Shown here piece by piece: positions 48,078 to 59,555 of a stretch of DNA of 64,000 nucleotides. Origin of the DNA: Nematostella vectensis (lineage: Eukaryota > Cnidaria > Anthozoa > Actiniaria > Edwardsiidae); the NCBI RefSeq assembly GCF_932526225.1, contig NC_064037.1:3067203-3131202 (forward strand), in the 5' to 3' direction. Numbering within the stretch: the first letter of the stretch is position 1; every line of letters starts with the position of its first letter. The notes beneath the pieces were generated by a model, which saw only the letters and a list, made by a program, of their open reading frames with translations, did not search any database and was not told the origin of the DNA. The translations under genes were made by a program, and so were the position numbers.

Positions 48078-51000
48078 ATGTCTCGGCTGTTTGTTGTTTT
48101 CAGCGTGCGGCAATTTCGTCGACAATACTCGAGGTAAAAGCAATAAAAACGCAACTTATCTTTTTCTAGCTACCCTCCATTGATTATATGTTACATTCCC
48201 CGTGTTTAGTAGCAGGCTGAGTGAAATCGGACGCTTTCAAGTTCCCAAAACCCAAGGAAAGTACGAAGGTGGCCAGGTAAAAAATATATCACGCAATGTG
48301 CTTGATCTTGTCTTCCTTTTAAATATCCCCACAGTATTAATTATTATTTTAGCACGGACCTCTATTAAGACATTTTCTGTAGATTTCTCAATAATATGAA
48401 AGCCTTATGTCTAGACAATTTAACAATATTTGATTTGTAGTGTGAACTTACCTTATCATATATGACGAATCTTCTCCGTGAAGATTTTCTCAGCTGGATA
48501 TTTCCGTTTTGAACGTGTTTGCGTTTTTTATTTGTCATTCACAGACGTTTTGTTCTCCATTCGATGACTATAATTACTCTCACCAAAGATTTGCTTTCAT
48601 TGTGTTTTTCATTCATTACATCATTTAATTAAGAATTGCTTGACTTCAGTACTTACAAAAGTACAAAAATTTTGCTTCATGTCGCCCTCGAGTCCCTTAT
48701 CAACTTCAATCATTCGTCCTATAATCTCAGATGCAACTCAGCTAATCTCCTGGTAGTTCCAAAATTAAAATGCAAAACTCTAGGGGACAGAGCGTTTGCT
48801 CATGGCGGTCCAGAACTGTGGAGCCAATTGCCGAGCTACATTAGCGGGAGGGGACTGAATCCATTTAAACAGACTATGAAGACACATTTGTTCTGCCAAG
48901 CCCACAATGTATAAAGTAGTCACAGTTATTAACAGGCTGTCTCACTAACTTCCGCCCGGTAGAATTCGACCAAAAATGCATTATCCCAAGAGTCTTGTTA
49001 CTGAAAGCCTTTATCAAGTCTATTATCAAAATGGATTTTGTTTGGTTTAATTTTTGTTTTCCCGTTTGTAACAGGGCGTTGAATATTTCACTATTCGACG
49101 GCCCTCGTAGCTTGTCTGAAATAAATGGTATCTAAAATAAATCCATTTCACGTACAAATTTATGGGTTTGTAGATATATTATAGTAGTTCAGCTTGCATC
49201 AAAGATTAGCTAGTTTTATTTTATTTTTGCTATGTACAGAACCATGTTTTCCACCATACCAAACACGCTTCGAACGAGAGTCCAAACTAGACCCATTTTA
49301 GAGCCTCGAATTGTAAAAGTGGGGCAGGGTTGAGCAATTATTCATAACTATCTTGTAAGATCAGTCACTAATTGTCACAAATCTGCAAAAAACTGTGTAC
49401 GTTTTGCTTATTAACAAAATTATGGCTAATTTTACAAGTGCATATTTCAATATAATCATGATCGGAAACAGTAGTTAAAAAGCTGGAACTAGTACGCCAC
49501 ACAGGCCAAGTTTATATATTTCTTGCCCTCTAAAATATGCCGTGATATCTCTTTTACTATATTTTGCTCTTATGTGCCTTCTCAAACCAAACACGGGTTA
49601 TTATTTACCATGAATGATCATCTTTTCAAATCTATCTGACAGATGGTGTCCATTCGGACTCATTCTTTGAAGTCGCATTTGCAACGCAAATACATGCCGT
49701 TGATTGCAAGCCTTAATTTTGATGATATTAGTGACATATGGAATTCAAGGGGCTTTAATAAACGTCCTTTTGCTTTGTCGAAAACGTCCGCAGTCAATAC
49801 TTGGTTGGTTCGTTCTCCCTCCTTTGCATGGAAGTGGCGCCATATTGCTGTTTGGTATGGTGGAAAACATGGTTCTGTACATAGCAAAAATAAAATAAAA
49901 CTAGCTAATCTTTGATGCAAGCTGAACTACTATAATATATCTACAAACCCATAATTTGTACGTGAAATGGATTTATTTTAGATATCATTCAAGCGCCTAT
50001 GTGCTTGATTTCATATTTCAGACGAGCTACGAGGGCCCTCGAATAGTGAAATATTCAACGGCCTGTTACACACGGGAAAACAAAAATTAAACCAAACAAA
50101 ATCCATTTTGATAATAGACTTGATAAAGGCTTTCAGTAACAAGACTCTTGGGATAATGCATTTTTGGTCAAATTCTACTGGGCGGAAGTTAGTGAGACAG
50201 CCTGTTAATTTCTATTTAAGTTTTTGTCATCTCTGTCTTCATTTTATTTAGTGCTTTAGAATATGGAAACATAGTTTTACCGCTTTATAAATAATTTTAT
50301 TATTATTATTATTATTATTTTATTACAGTACTTAAGGGTGGAATACATGACATATATCAGCCCAGGCTGAGTTTTTAAGCCTTGGCTCAGTTTTCAGCCC
50401 GGTTGAAGGGGCTGGTATCCCCTGCAAATCCTTGTAAAATTGCCTGGGGGGAAATTAACAGCCCAGGCTGGCAAACTGGGTTAGGATTCTCAGCCCTGTT
50501 TAGCTAGTTGAAAATCACTACATACAGTAATCACATAATAATCTTGGGCTTGAAAACAATATAATCCAGATCCATGTAATATGTAGTGGACAGCAGAAAC
50601 CCTTATTTCTGAAGAAAACATTTTGAAATACTTCTTATGGCTTATCAAGATGTCATGATGTTTCATATAGTTGCACATGTTAATATCCACAAATGTATGT
50701 TCCAGCTTTTTCTTCATAAGATATTTGGTTATCGTGGAGTTGTTCTTTTCCCGTGGGTGGCAAGAGTTTATGACAGAGACAGAGAGGCAAAGGATGATGA
50801 AAAGTAAGTAATAAAACTAGTAACTAGTGCTTAAAACAACTTCACAAGATTTTATGAGATCAAAAGATAAGGAATTTGAAATTCCATCTTATACATTCAC
50901 TAGCTCAGGATTTATAAGGACTTTACTTGTTCTATGTATAAACTCAGCATCTGTGTCATCAGGGTCATATACAGAATATTACCCAAAAAAAATATTGTTA

Positions 51001-54000
51001 AATGACATATTGTTTATAAAATCTTTAGATGCCATTCTATTTTACAGGAATTTTGAGGACAACTCTGGTTTCAACAATATAGGGAAAGAGTTAAAAGCAG
51101 ATTTACAGACATATTACCAGACTTTGATAGACACAAGAGATTCACCTTTCATTGTAAGTTTTGTATATTTTTTGTCCTTGAAAACAGAAAACATCAAATA
51201 AGATTTTTTTCTTGTACGCATTGTTTTAAGTTCTGCATTCTGTAAATTTCTTTCTCTACCCTGCATTGTGGACGCAGTGACCATTTGTGTGTGCTAGTCA
51301 AGAAATCAGGCAAAAAAATCAAGTTAAATTTTGGGAGTTGGAAAAAATTAAATAAGTAATTTACACGTATGTACATAGGGCCAGGAAGTACTAATCAGAC
51401 CACTAAATCCTCTCTTAATTTTTAACAGAGAACACAACCAGAAATTGTCACATTTCTTGGGCAAGAAAGAGACAATTCTCTGTACACAATCCCAGGTACT
51501 GAATGTGCATGGCCCTCTGTGCTATTTCTTGGTTCAGTTGGCATTGAAATTGGTATTTCAGTGATCACTATGATATCTACTGTATATCTTTGTTTTGTCC
51601 CAAAAAGTTTTGATCTCAAACCAAAACACTGAATAATGATGCACTGAATCTTGTAGTCATATCTGCGAAATTTCATCTTTATCTTATATTTATTAATTCT
51701 TCAGGGCAGATGAGGTCTAGTTTGTTAAGACAAGAATTTTGCAGAGTTGAGTTGGATAAATTGGTGTTTTTATTGTAGGACTATTAAAGTCATATCATTT
51801 TTCAGGGTTGAGCTAAGCTTTACAAATGATAATGATTTTTGTTTTTTTCAGGGTTGGACTACGTTAGTCATTATTTAAGTCATTGTTTTTCAGGGTTCAG
51901 CTAAGCTTTACAAATGATAATGATTTTTTTTTTCAGGTTTGGACTACGTTAGTCATGAAGACATCCTACCATATATTATCAGTGATCCGTTCACCAAGCC
52001 CATCAACCATGAGTTGTTTGATAAATTTCTCTCCCCCGAGCCAGGAAGAGGTAAGACATTGCAGTGCAAAAGAAATATAAGAAGGAATAAATTTTCCTTT
52101 ATAAATAAAAGAAATAAAATTGCTGAGTACCATCCTTGCAGCTGGAATGCATAATGTGGTGGAGTTGAAGGTGCTGTACGTCTGCCGCCATACAATCAGG
52201 GCTTCTGGAATTACGCGCTTGTGCGGAAGCACGTAATTTGGCTTTTTCCGCGTAATCCACAAATTTCCGCGTAATCTCGCGTAATTTGGCTAAATTTTGA
52301 AAGACAATTTTGCACAGCTGATGTGTTCTTTTAGGGTTCTTACCTCTATTTCTCGTAAAAAAAAAGAGAGATATTCTTCGTAAGAGTGCGATATTTCGAA
52401 CTGAATTTCGAAAACAAATAAAATGACTAGGCGTTCTTTGCTAAACCGCGAAGGCCTAGGACTAATAATAAAATACCTTTTTTAATTGGCTGGTGGCTAG
52501 AAGCCAATGAAAACTTGCCTAAGATATTTTCACGCAAAAAAAATAACCTTTTCAAGTTATTTCCTGCTTTCCTTCGGTACAAAATGTAGTTTGGGCTTAA
52601 CAGTTGATATTCCGTGTAATTTAGCGCATGATTCAGTAAAAAGTCCGGCAAAATTTTGATTTTTAAAGAAAAATGTATTGCAAAATCCCGCGTAATTTTG
52701 AGTTTTTCCCACGTAATTTCAGAAGCCCTGTACAATTGGTTTCTGTGGAAGAGTGGAGGAGATGGAGGGGGGGGGGGGGGGGGTGTAACTGGAGAGCACA
52801 GGGAAAGAAACAGAGTAAAGGCAAGAATCAACTAATCAACCTTTCAGTGGTGATGAGAGTCAAGCCACTACAGCAGAGTAGCACTCTGCCATTTTGCTAC
52901 CCAAACTTCGGGGTTTTTCTTCAGCATTTATAAAAAATGACTGAGGTCTTCCAATAAAAATAATTCCAGTTCATAACTTAACCCATGACTACTGTATGTC
53001 TTTGTTTGTGTGGCTGGATTTTCAGTGCAGCTATGTGGAGGGAACAATGTCCAAGATTTTGAATGTTAGATTCTGATGTCTGTAAATGCTGAACCCTCAT
53101 TTTCTGTTGCCATGTGTTCCGTAGTCCCGCCGTTTACCTGCAAGGACTCCCTACAAGCCTGGCATGAGAAAAACCACAGATGGTTAGAACTTACAGATGT
53201 ACACCGTGAGACCACCAACCAGATCAGAGTAACAGTTATGCCCTTCTTTATGGGGGCTAAGGTGAGAAATGGTGCCTGTCTTTAATGGGGCTAAGGTGAG
53301 AAATGGTGCCTGTCTTTAATGGGGCTAAGATGAGAAATGGTGCCTGTCTTTAATGGGGCTAAGGTGAGAAATGGCGCCTTTCATTATAGGGGCTAAGGTG
53401 AGAAATGGGGTCTTACTTTATGGGGGCTAATGTGAGAAATGGTGCCTGTCTTTAATGGGGCTAAGGTGAGAAATGGTGCCTTTTATTATAGGGGCTAAGG
53501 TGAGAAATGGTGCCTTTCTTTATGGGGGCTAAGGTGAGAAATGGTATCTTTTTTATGGGGGCTAAGGTAAGTAATGGTCCCTTTCTTTATAGGGGCTACG
53601 GTGAGAAATGGTGTCTCTTTTGTGGGGCTAGTTATTAGGTGCCATTGCACTCACCTAATAAAAATGTTGTGAGGTGCCCAGATAGGCTATAAAAAAGACA
53701 GCACAGTTGTTAAGCTTGACATAAATGTATTCGCTATACTCTATTTCAGACAACACAGCCAAGCGCAAACTATTGGGTAAGAAAATTAAAGTATATACAT
53801 AGTGTACAGCAGGACCTTTCTGCCTGAAATTTACGTGCTGTTCTGATTTTAGTGGAGATATTGCATTCGTCTGGAGAACCTTGGCCCAGAAACAGTCCAG
53901 CTACGTGAGCGACACTGGCGAATATTTAGCCTCTCTGGCACTCTCGAAACGGTCAGGGGAAGGGGTGTGGTTGGACAGGAACCGGTGCTTTCACCTCAAC

Positions 54001-54484
54001 AGCCTGCCTTCCAGTACAGCAGCCATGTCTCATTACAAGCGCCTAGTGGACACATGTGGTGAGGGGATATTACTCAACACATCCTATTACAACCTTCGCC
54101 AACACTATTCGTTGTTTTTTTTTTTTTTTTTACAGTCAAGTTATGTTACTGTTGTTTCTATGATGACAATAGAGCTCTTATTTTGTGGCCATTTATCAGT
54201 AACATGTTTTCTAGGGCTGCTATCGTTGTAGCATTTCAATTTCCGATATATTATTTAGCACCTTCCAGGCCTTAAACGAAACTTTAACGAACACAAAGAT
54301 ACTGCCAAGTTATTCAAAATTTTCTCTTATTTTCCTCCTTATTTGACCTCCTTCGTTTTGTCATCTTCACAGGGGTACGTTTCGACTGGAAAGACCTGAC
54401 GGCAGTACTTTTGACATTAGAATCCCGCCATTTTCACTCGAAAGCAAAGAGGAAGAAACACCTCCGACCAACATTATCGCTTGA
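48078..54484 (+). CDS. POLDIP2: DNA polymerase delta-interacting protein 2 (mitochondrial), 10 exons
   Basis: YccV-like plus ApaG/DUF525 domain protein, reported in mitochondria and as a partner of DNA polymerase delta and PrimPol. Exons: 48078-48133, 48210-48276, 50706-50803, 51048-51153, 51429-51495, 51937-52050, 53125-53261, 53750-53776, 53853-54058, 54373-54484; all phases agree; 329 residues. The N-terminus MSRLFVVFSVRQFRRQYS is Arg-rich without acidic residues, as in a mitochondrial presequence. Family blocks in order: VPKTQGKYEGGQLFLHKIFG, YRGVVLFPWVARVYDRD, YYQTLIDTRDSPFI, NSLYTIPGLDYVSHEDILPY, WLELTDVHRETTNQIRVTVM, then the ApaG part RYCIRLENLGPETVQLRERH, WRIFSLSGTLETVRGRGVVG, SSHVSLQAPSGHMWGTFR and FDIRIPPFSLES. 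Exon 8 is only 27 bases. Intron 2 (2.4 kb) carries the LINE tail and the palindromic element. Confidence 0.95.
48640..50345 (+). mobile_element. 3' end of a CR1/L2-type non-LTR retrotransposon, interrupted
   Basis: 48640-48914 reads as the C-terminus of a LINE ORF2: YNLRCNSANLLVVPKLKCKT, then LGDRAFAHGGPELWSQLPSY, NPFKQTMKTHLFCQAHNV and a stop. This GDRAF...LW..LP...FK..LKTHLF pattern is typical of CR1/L2-like elements. The 3' UTR begins at 48915, is interrupted by the palindromic element, and resumes at 50209 with cgctttataaataattt followed by (ATT)n, the usual short-repeat tail. The copy is 5'-truncated and inactive. Confidence 0.8.
48929..50208. mobile_element. Palindromic element bounded by TTAA, nested in the LINE tail
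   Basis: Starts TTAACAGGCTGTCTCACTAA and ends with its complement (TTAGTGAGACAGCCTGTTAA). Arms of about 340 bp (48929-49272 and about 49853-50208) are near-identical inverted copies. They include aaaatggattttgtttggtt, a cctcgtagctcgtctgaaat-like block and gttctgtacatagc. The centre (about 580 bp) is unique and codes for nothing recognisable. TTAA at both edges fits piggyBac-type target duplication, but it may simply be part of the inverted repeat. Confidence 0.8.
51785..51957 (+). repeat. Tandem duplication of the POLDIP2 exon-6 acceptor region
   Basis: ttcagggttgagctaagctt, acaaatgataatgattttt, ttcagggttggactacgtta at 51801-51870 is repeated immediately as ttcagggttcagctaagctt, acaaatgataatgatttttt, ttcaggtttggactacgtta (51889-51953). 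Each copy holds an AG acceptor plus the first bases of exon 6. Only the second is followed by the in-frame HEDILPY coding sequence. Confidence 0.85.
52197..52730. mobile_element. hAT-like MITE in POLDIP2 intron 6
   Basis: Terminal inverted repeats CAGGGCTTCTGGAATTACG and CGTAATTTCAGAAGCCCTG. The hexamer TACAAT flanks both ends (52191-52196 and 52731-52736), a probable target duplication remnant. CAGGG ends are common in hAT elements. The interior repeats the word cgcgtaat several times. 534 bp, non-coding. Confidence 0.75.
52767..52783 (+). repeat. Poly-G tract (17 G) in POLDIP2 intron 6
   Basis: Uninterrupted G run following gatgga, 36 bp to the right of the hAT-like MITE. Confidence 0.95.
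53246..53635 (+). repeat. 34-36-bp tandem array copying the POLDIP2 exon-7 end and donor
   Basis: About eleven copies of tttatgggggctaaggtgag followed by aaatggtgcc. The first copy is the true exon-7 end (ATGGGGGCTAAG) and its donor at 53262. Most later copies keep AAG-GTGAG, and one at 53567 has the stronger AAG-GTAAGT. Two copies are mutated (aagatgag, aatgtgag). Confidence 0.9.
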
Positions 54485-55693
54485 TCTCTCGCTATGCAGG
54501 GAATGGAGGAACAACACAAAGAAGAAGACTAATGTTGAGCGCAAAAACATTTGTGTGAATCATGATATTGTATATATAGTGATTTGTAGTGGAAGAGTAA
54601 AGAACTCAAGTTAGTATTTCATAAATGGAAACGCTAATACAATAAAATTCATTTGTTGGATAACTACTGTTCTTGGAGAATAGTGATACTAAAAGTTATG
54701 TTCACTCCTCAAACAGCTCTGAGCAGCAAACGTTTCAAACTCGCGACCTATGTCGCATATAAATGCATATGAATTTTCCCTTTATCCTAGAAGTATTTAC
54801 ATATGGAATACTCGCCCACCACTGGCATTGTTCGCTGCAACTCTAGAGGTTTTTTTTTAAGTTCCCGGCCGCGATCAGGCCCCACTAGTAGCTATATGTA
54901 CCAAGGCTGCTTTATCATCATTTATTTGTTGTATTTTTTATTATTTATTTCTTTAACATCCTGTATAGCCCATAGACTCGAGGATTAATAAATATGAATG
55001 TATGAATGAAAACCTTTTAAACAACAAATATAACTACTTGGGTCTGGAGCCATCACTTGAACGGGGGATGCGTCCAAAAACAGACGAACAAACGAACAAG
55101 GCAGCAGCCTGCGTAGCAGCTCAAAAGGGAGGGGAGAGGGGGGACTGGATCCCATCCCATTTGATTCGCAAAACGCAGGCTTAAAAATTGAGAAACAATG
55201 AGAGGTAGGAAGAAAATGCTCCCATTTAAGTCTCGCGTTCAAAATTTAGAGACTCCAAGACCGCGAGATCACACGCAACTGATAAACTAGTGAGTTTGAA
55301 ACCTTGCCAGATTGTGGAGGGTTTTCTAGCCCCTTCACACAGTCATCATTCTGACCTCTTTTACGCATTTGTTTGAGATGGGCCAGGCCGGGGGAGGCAT
55401 TGAAAAAAAATTTGCCTTTTTTCACACAATATTATAACTAAATCGTACATTCCATGTCTTATTTTTACGCTTGTCAGCGTCGAACCATCAATCGAGGTAC
55501 TTTGATTGGCTGGCAGGGTGGGGTGAAGAAGCGAGTCTGCGGTGCAAAATCAGCGGGTAATGCCATCAGTAATAAACATGGCGGCTGGTTGATAGAGCTC
55601 CCATCTGCAGGAAATGCGTTTGTAATCCGCAAACCAGAGTGCAGATCTCGGAGCACTGTAGCCTAACTAACACCTGCATTATTCTTTAATGCA
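54485..55693. other. POLDIP2 3' UTR and upstream region of RAB24-like gene
   Basis: POLDIP2 stops at 54482-54484 and an AATAAA lies at 54641. The sequence at 54890-55010 has an AT-rich tail ending aataaatatgaatgtatgaa that resembles a retroposon end but is unassigned. No other coding sequence seen. Confidence 0.5.
54641..54646 (+). terminator. POLDIP2 poly(A) signal
   Basis: AATAAA 157 bp after the stop codon. Confidence 0.6.
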
Positions 55694-58600
55694 ATGCAAG
55701 AGAAAACTTATCTCAAGGTGGTCCTGCTTGGGAAAGTGAATAGTGGGAAAACATGTCTTGTCACTCGGTACATAACTCGAGCGTTTAGTGAGGAAACCCC
55801 ATCGGTAAGTCACGAATTTAGACAGGCAAAACTAATCATCCATATTTTATTGCAAGCGAATTGGGTGATTTAATTGATAGCAATTCAATTCCAAACTTCA
55901 TCAACGAGCCGTTGCGTGTATCCATGCTGTTTTTTTAGTTTTGGATGGGTTCCCACATTCGTTTTGTTGGTTTAGGGTTCGTGGCTTCCGTTTCAGTACA
56001 ATAACCGCTGCTACATACTTATGCCGTAATTACTGCTTTTGCACTAAAAATACAGGATCAAGGCATGTTTCGATTTTATAAAAGATCCTTGTTTTTAACT
56101 CAGATACTTTTTAAATATTGCGTTTATTTGGGGGAAGGGTATTCTTGTTTCAGTTTTTAGTTGTTTATATTGTACTTATTAATTATTACAGTGGAGTTAT
56201 TGCCGTGTTTACTCACTTTCAGACGCTACTAAAAAGATGCGCCTGGGTTTTTAATATCATTACCGCAAAAAAAGTAAATTACAATAATATATATAAATAT
56301 TTTTTTCAATAATTTCTGTGACAAAAAAAAACAATTTTAACCAGAGCTATTTTTAAATTGGGAGCAACTGCAGAATACCCGTCCACAAAGAGTTAACAAT
56401 GAGACTTCACACCTAAATTTCTATAGAACAAGGTAGTAAATATAAGGAAAATGCAAATAAGTGGACGGGTATTCTGCAGTTTAGCCTTAAATTGTAAACA
56501 TTCTTTTAATATGTTTATTTAAATACAGAACATGGTACATATTAATCAAAATACAGAACATGGTGATTTATCAAGTCAAGACAGCAGTGTTCCACCCTCC
56601 CAGTTTGTTCCTGTTACTGCCACTGTGGTGCCAAGTCTAATTGGCTGATTGCATTTGTTATCCGCACCGGGGGGGTGGGGGGAGGGGGGGTGAGGGCCTA
56701 AAAGAGGGGGAGGGGGATCTCCAGAGGCCTAAGTTTCCAGGAGGGGGGAATGGCAATAAAGAAGAAATTCTGAGGGGAGGGGGAGCCAAAACTTTTAAAT
56801 TCCAAGGGGGAGTGGGAGAAGTAGCCCATAAATTCCAGGGGAATGGGGAGGGGGACTAACTGTGATTTCTTAAAATTTCTTTATTTTACACATTTCCAGA
56901 CTGGGGGTGGGGGTACACAAATTTCTTTGGTTGGGGGGGGGGGGGGGGGTTAGCTCTGTAATTTTTCCAAAAGGAGGGTGGGCTAAAAGTAGCCCAGAAA
57001 TTCCAGGGGGAGGGGTATCTGTAGCCATAAAAATCCAGAGGGGAGAAGGGGGGTAAAATACTTATATCCTCAACCCCCTCAACTATTGGTATCGATACAG
57101 TCTAAATGTATTGGGTTCACCATTGATTCAGAAGTTGCACTATAAAGTTGCGCTCAATAGATTGCAACAAATAAAAGTTGGCTTGCAGAGTTTCTGTTTC
57201 ACAAAATAAGAAAAGAAGGTATTTGAGTTGGCACATCAAAAGTGTGATGTTTTAATCAGTGTCATACTTTGTGCTTAACTTAATTCTGGTGTGCCAAACG
57301 TAATTGATTCACATGTCGAACTGTTCATGTGACCAATCCAAAATTCTGCACAGGAGAAGTGTTACATATGAATAGGCCTTAGCCTATTTTCCCATGTATG
57401 GGTAGCATCAAAATGTACAAGTTATGCTATTACCACATAGTGGTAGTAATCTATTTTATATTTTTAGACTATTGGTGCTGCATTTTGTAGAAAAGACCTA
57501 TATATACAAGGAAAAAATTTATCACTAGCGATATGGGTAAGTTTCAGTACAAAGATGGTGGTATTCATGGTTCTACTGTCGGGAGGGGGATTTTTTTAGT
57601 ATTATTCAATTTGTGATATCCTCATGTCATAATTATCCACAACAACATCCTCATCAAATCATCATCATTATCAAATCATCATCATCAAATCATCATCATC
57701 AAATCATCATCATTAAATCGTCCTCATCAAATCATCCTCATGAAATCGTCATAATCAAATCATCATCATCAAATCATCAACATCAAATCATCATCATCAT
57801 ATTCAGCATCATCTTCAACACCATTATAACTTTATGAATTTACCAATAACCAATTATTATATAATTATTTCAGGATACTGCTGGTGCAGAGCGTTATCAG
57901 GCGATGAGTGCCATGTACTATCGTAGTGCCAGAGCTGCCATTTTATGCTATGGTAAATTTGATTATTTTACTAGTTTGAAAAAATAAGTATAATTCTTTT
58001 TGGTAGCAACTTATTTTTTCGCCACTACAAAATCTTTGCACATGAGGAAAATAGCCCATCCTTTAGATTAAGCAACTTCAGTGTTTTTTTTTCAGTGATT
58101 CAGTGATTTTTTATTTTCCAAGGAAGAGAAAATAAAACATTTTTGTTCCTCTTTAGATTTAACAGATTCAACAAGTTTTGATAAAGCAAAGTTCTGGGTA
58201 GATCAACTGAAAGCTGCAGAACCTGTAAGTAAATAAATTAATAACCTTTGAATGTAGGATTTTTACAACTGTGAATGCAGGATTTGTAAACCTGTGAATA
58301 TAATTACTTGAAACAGGCAAGTATAGAACGATATATAGTAAAATGATATAAACCTGTGAGTATGGGTCGGAATTTTATTTGGCGGGTGCATAGCATAAAC
58401 GTGTGTCTACAAAAACAGTGCTTCTCATATAGAGTGCCTCTCTTGTTTCAGGAATGCAAGATATATTTATGTGGTACAAAACTAGATTTAATAGAGGAAG
58501 CTTTACAGACGCGAGAGGTTCAAACTCGAGCAGTTTCCAGCTACGGTAGAGGTGTGTCAACGTTACTCAAATACCACAAAATGAATTCTAAATATTAAGA

Positions 58601-59555
58601 GAAAAGAATTAATAAGAATCATACAAAGAAATACATGCTACTGTTTCTCGTTAATTTTTAATTTTCTGATTTTGTGTAGATATTGGTGCAGATACATTTG
58701 AGACATCAAGTAAAAGAGGAACAAATGTTGGTAAGTTGCAATACAGATGGACAGACATACAATTTTAAATAAAGCATTTTGCATGGTTATATGCAGGTTT
58801 GGCATATGCAATTTACACTCACACCAGGTTGATAACTATATGTTTTTCCTACAGATAAAGTTTTTGAGAAAATTGCTGAGGATTTTATGCGTTCAAACAG
58901 ACCAGGCACAAATGGTATGTTCAATCCTTTTTTTTTATTTTCATATGTAAAACATACCATAATGTTTGATATTCATAACCCCCACTTAGAAATCTTTTTA
59001 TCAGTTTTGTCCTTTATACCCCCTTATCCATTGAAAATAAAACTATGTAACAAACAAGATTGGCATTATTATCGAAAAAGATCATCTTTATACCCTGTGC
59101 AAAGAGAACCAACATTATACAGATGGATGTATAATCCTACTACTGTGATAGGTGGACAAGACTAATTAATGCACTAGTCAATTAAAACCCTGGCCCCCTG
59201 GCCGGGGAAGTACGCTTTTGTACAGCTACATTTCTCCCAGGGGGTGGGGGGCAGTAACTTTTTGCCAAATTAGTGGGGATTTTTACCTAAGACAGCTTTC
59301 AAAAATTTTTTGATGATCCATGTATTGATTATTGATAAGGTCATAGCTAATAAACATTATTTTGGCAGTAGGTCTTTTGTAAAATCCCTGCTCTTCTAAG
59401 AGGGCAGCTGACCCTCTTGCAGCCTGTGCCCTGGGAGTCTTTTCCTTGTGGGTTTTACTGTATTTGCAAAGACATACTTTAATTCCTCAGGTAAAGGAGA
59501 CATCAAACTAGAGCGTGGCGCCCGTGGAAAAACATACTGCTGTAGTTCAAGCTAG
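55694..59555 (+). CDS. RAB24: RAB24-like atypical small GTPase, 8 exons
   Basis: Rab-family GTPase; the RAB24 branch is linked to autophagosome clearance and mitosis in mammals. Exons: 55694-55804, 57468-57536, 57874-57952, 58157-58224, 58452-58551, 58680-58730, 58855-58914, 59491-59555; phases agree; about 200 residues. Motifs: P-loop GKVNSGKT (residues 13-20), [11 protein letters not shown] effector region, [20 protein letters not shown] (G3/switch II), [22 protein letters not shown] (a G4 with T-K-L-D in place of N-K-x-D) and [10 protein letters not shown] (G5). The C-terminus is KTYCCSSS. Ala replaces the usual catalytic Gln in DTAGxE, as expected for RAB24 (Ser in mammals). The cysteine pair is followed by three serines rather than a standard prenylation end, also RAB24-like. 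The start is the second of two overlapping ATGs; the first, at 55689, is out of frame. Confidence 0.9.
56368..56479. mobile_element. Short inverted-repeat element in RAB24 intron 1
   Basis: ctgcagaatacccgtccac at the left and gtggacgggtattctgcag at the right are exact complements, 112 bp end to end. Non-coding. Confidence 0.7.
56663..57060 (+). repeat. G-rich low-complexity stretch in RAB24 intron 1
   Basis: Degenerate repeats of ccaggggagggg-like blocks (aattccagggggag and variants) with several GGG runs, including a 17-G run at 56933-56949. It may be a diverged tandem array. Confidence 0.7.
57640..57815 (+). repeat. (ATC)n/AAATCATC microsatellite in RAB24 intron 2
   Basis: Repeats of atcatcatcaaatcatcat with small variants, about 175 bp. 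Confidence 0.9.

Noticed and set aside
49643-49915. 90-residue ORF in the centre of the palindromic element
   Set aside because: Part of it runs into the inverted arm and no family similarity or codon pattern supports it.
50340-50515. Repeated cagcccaggctg words before POLDIP2 exon 3
   Set aside because: Possible small inverted-repeat element, but the ends could not be defined.
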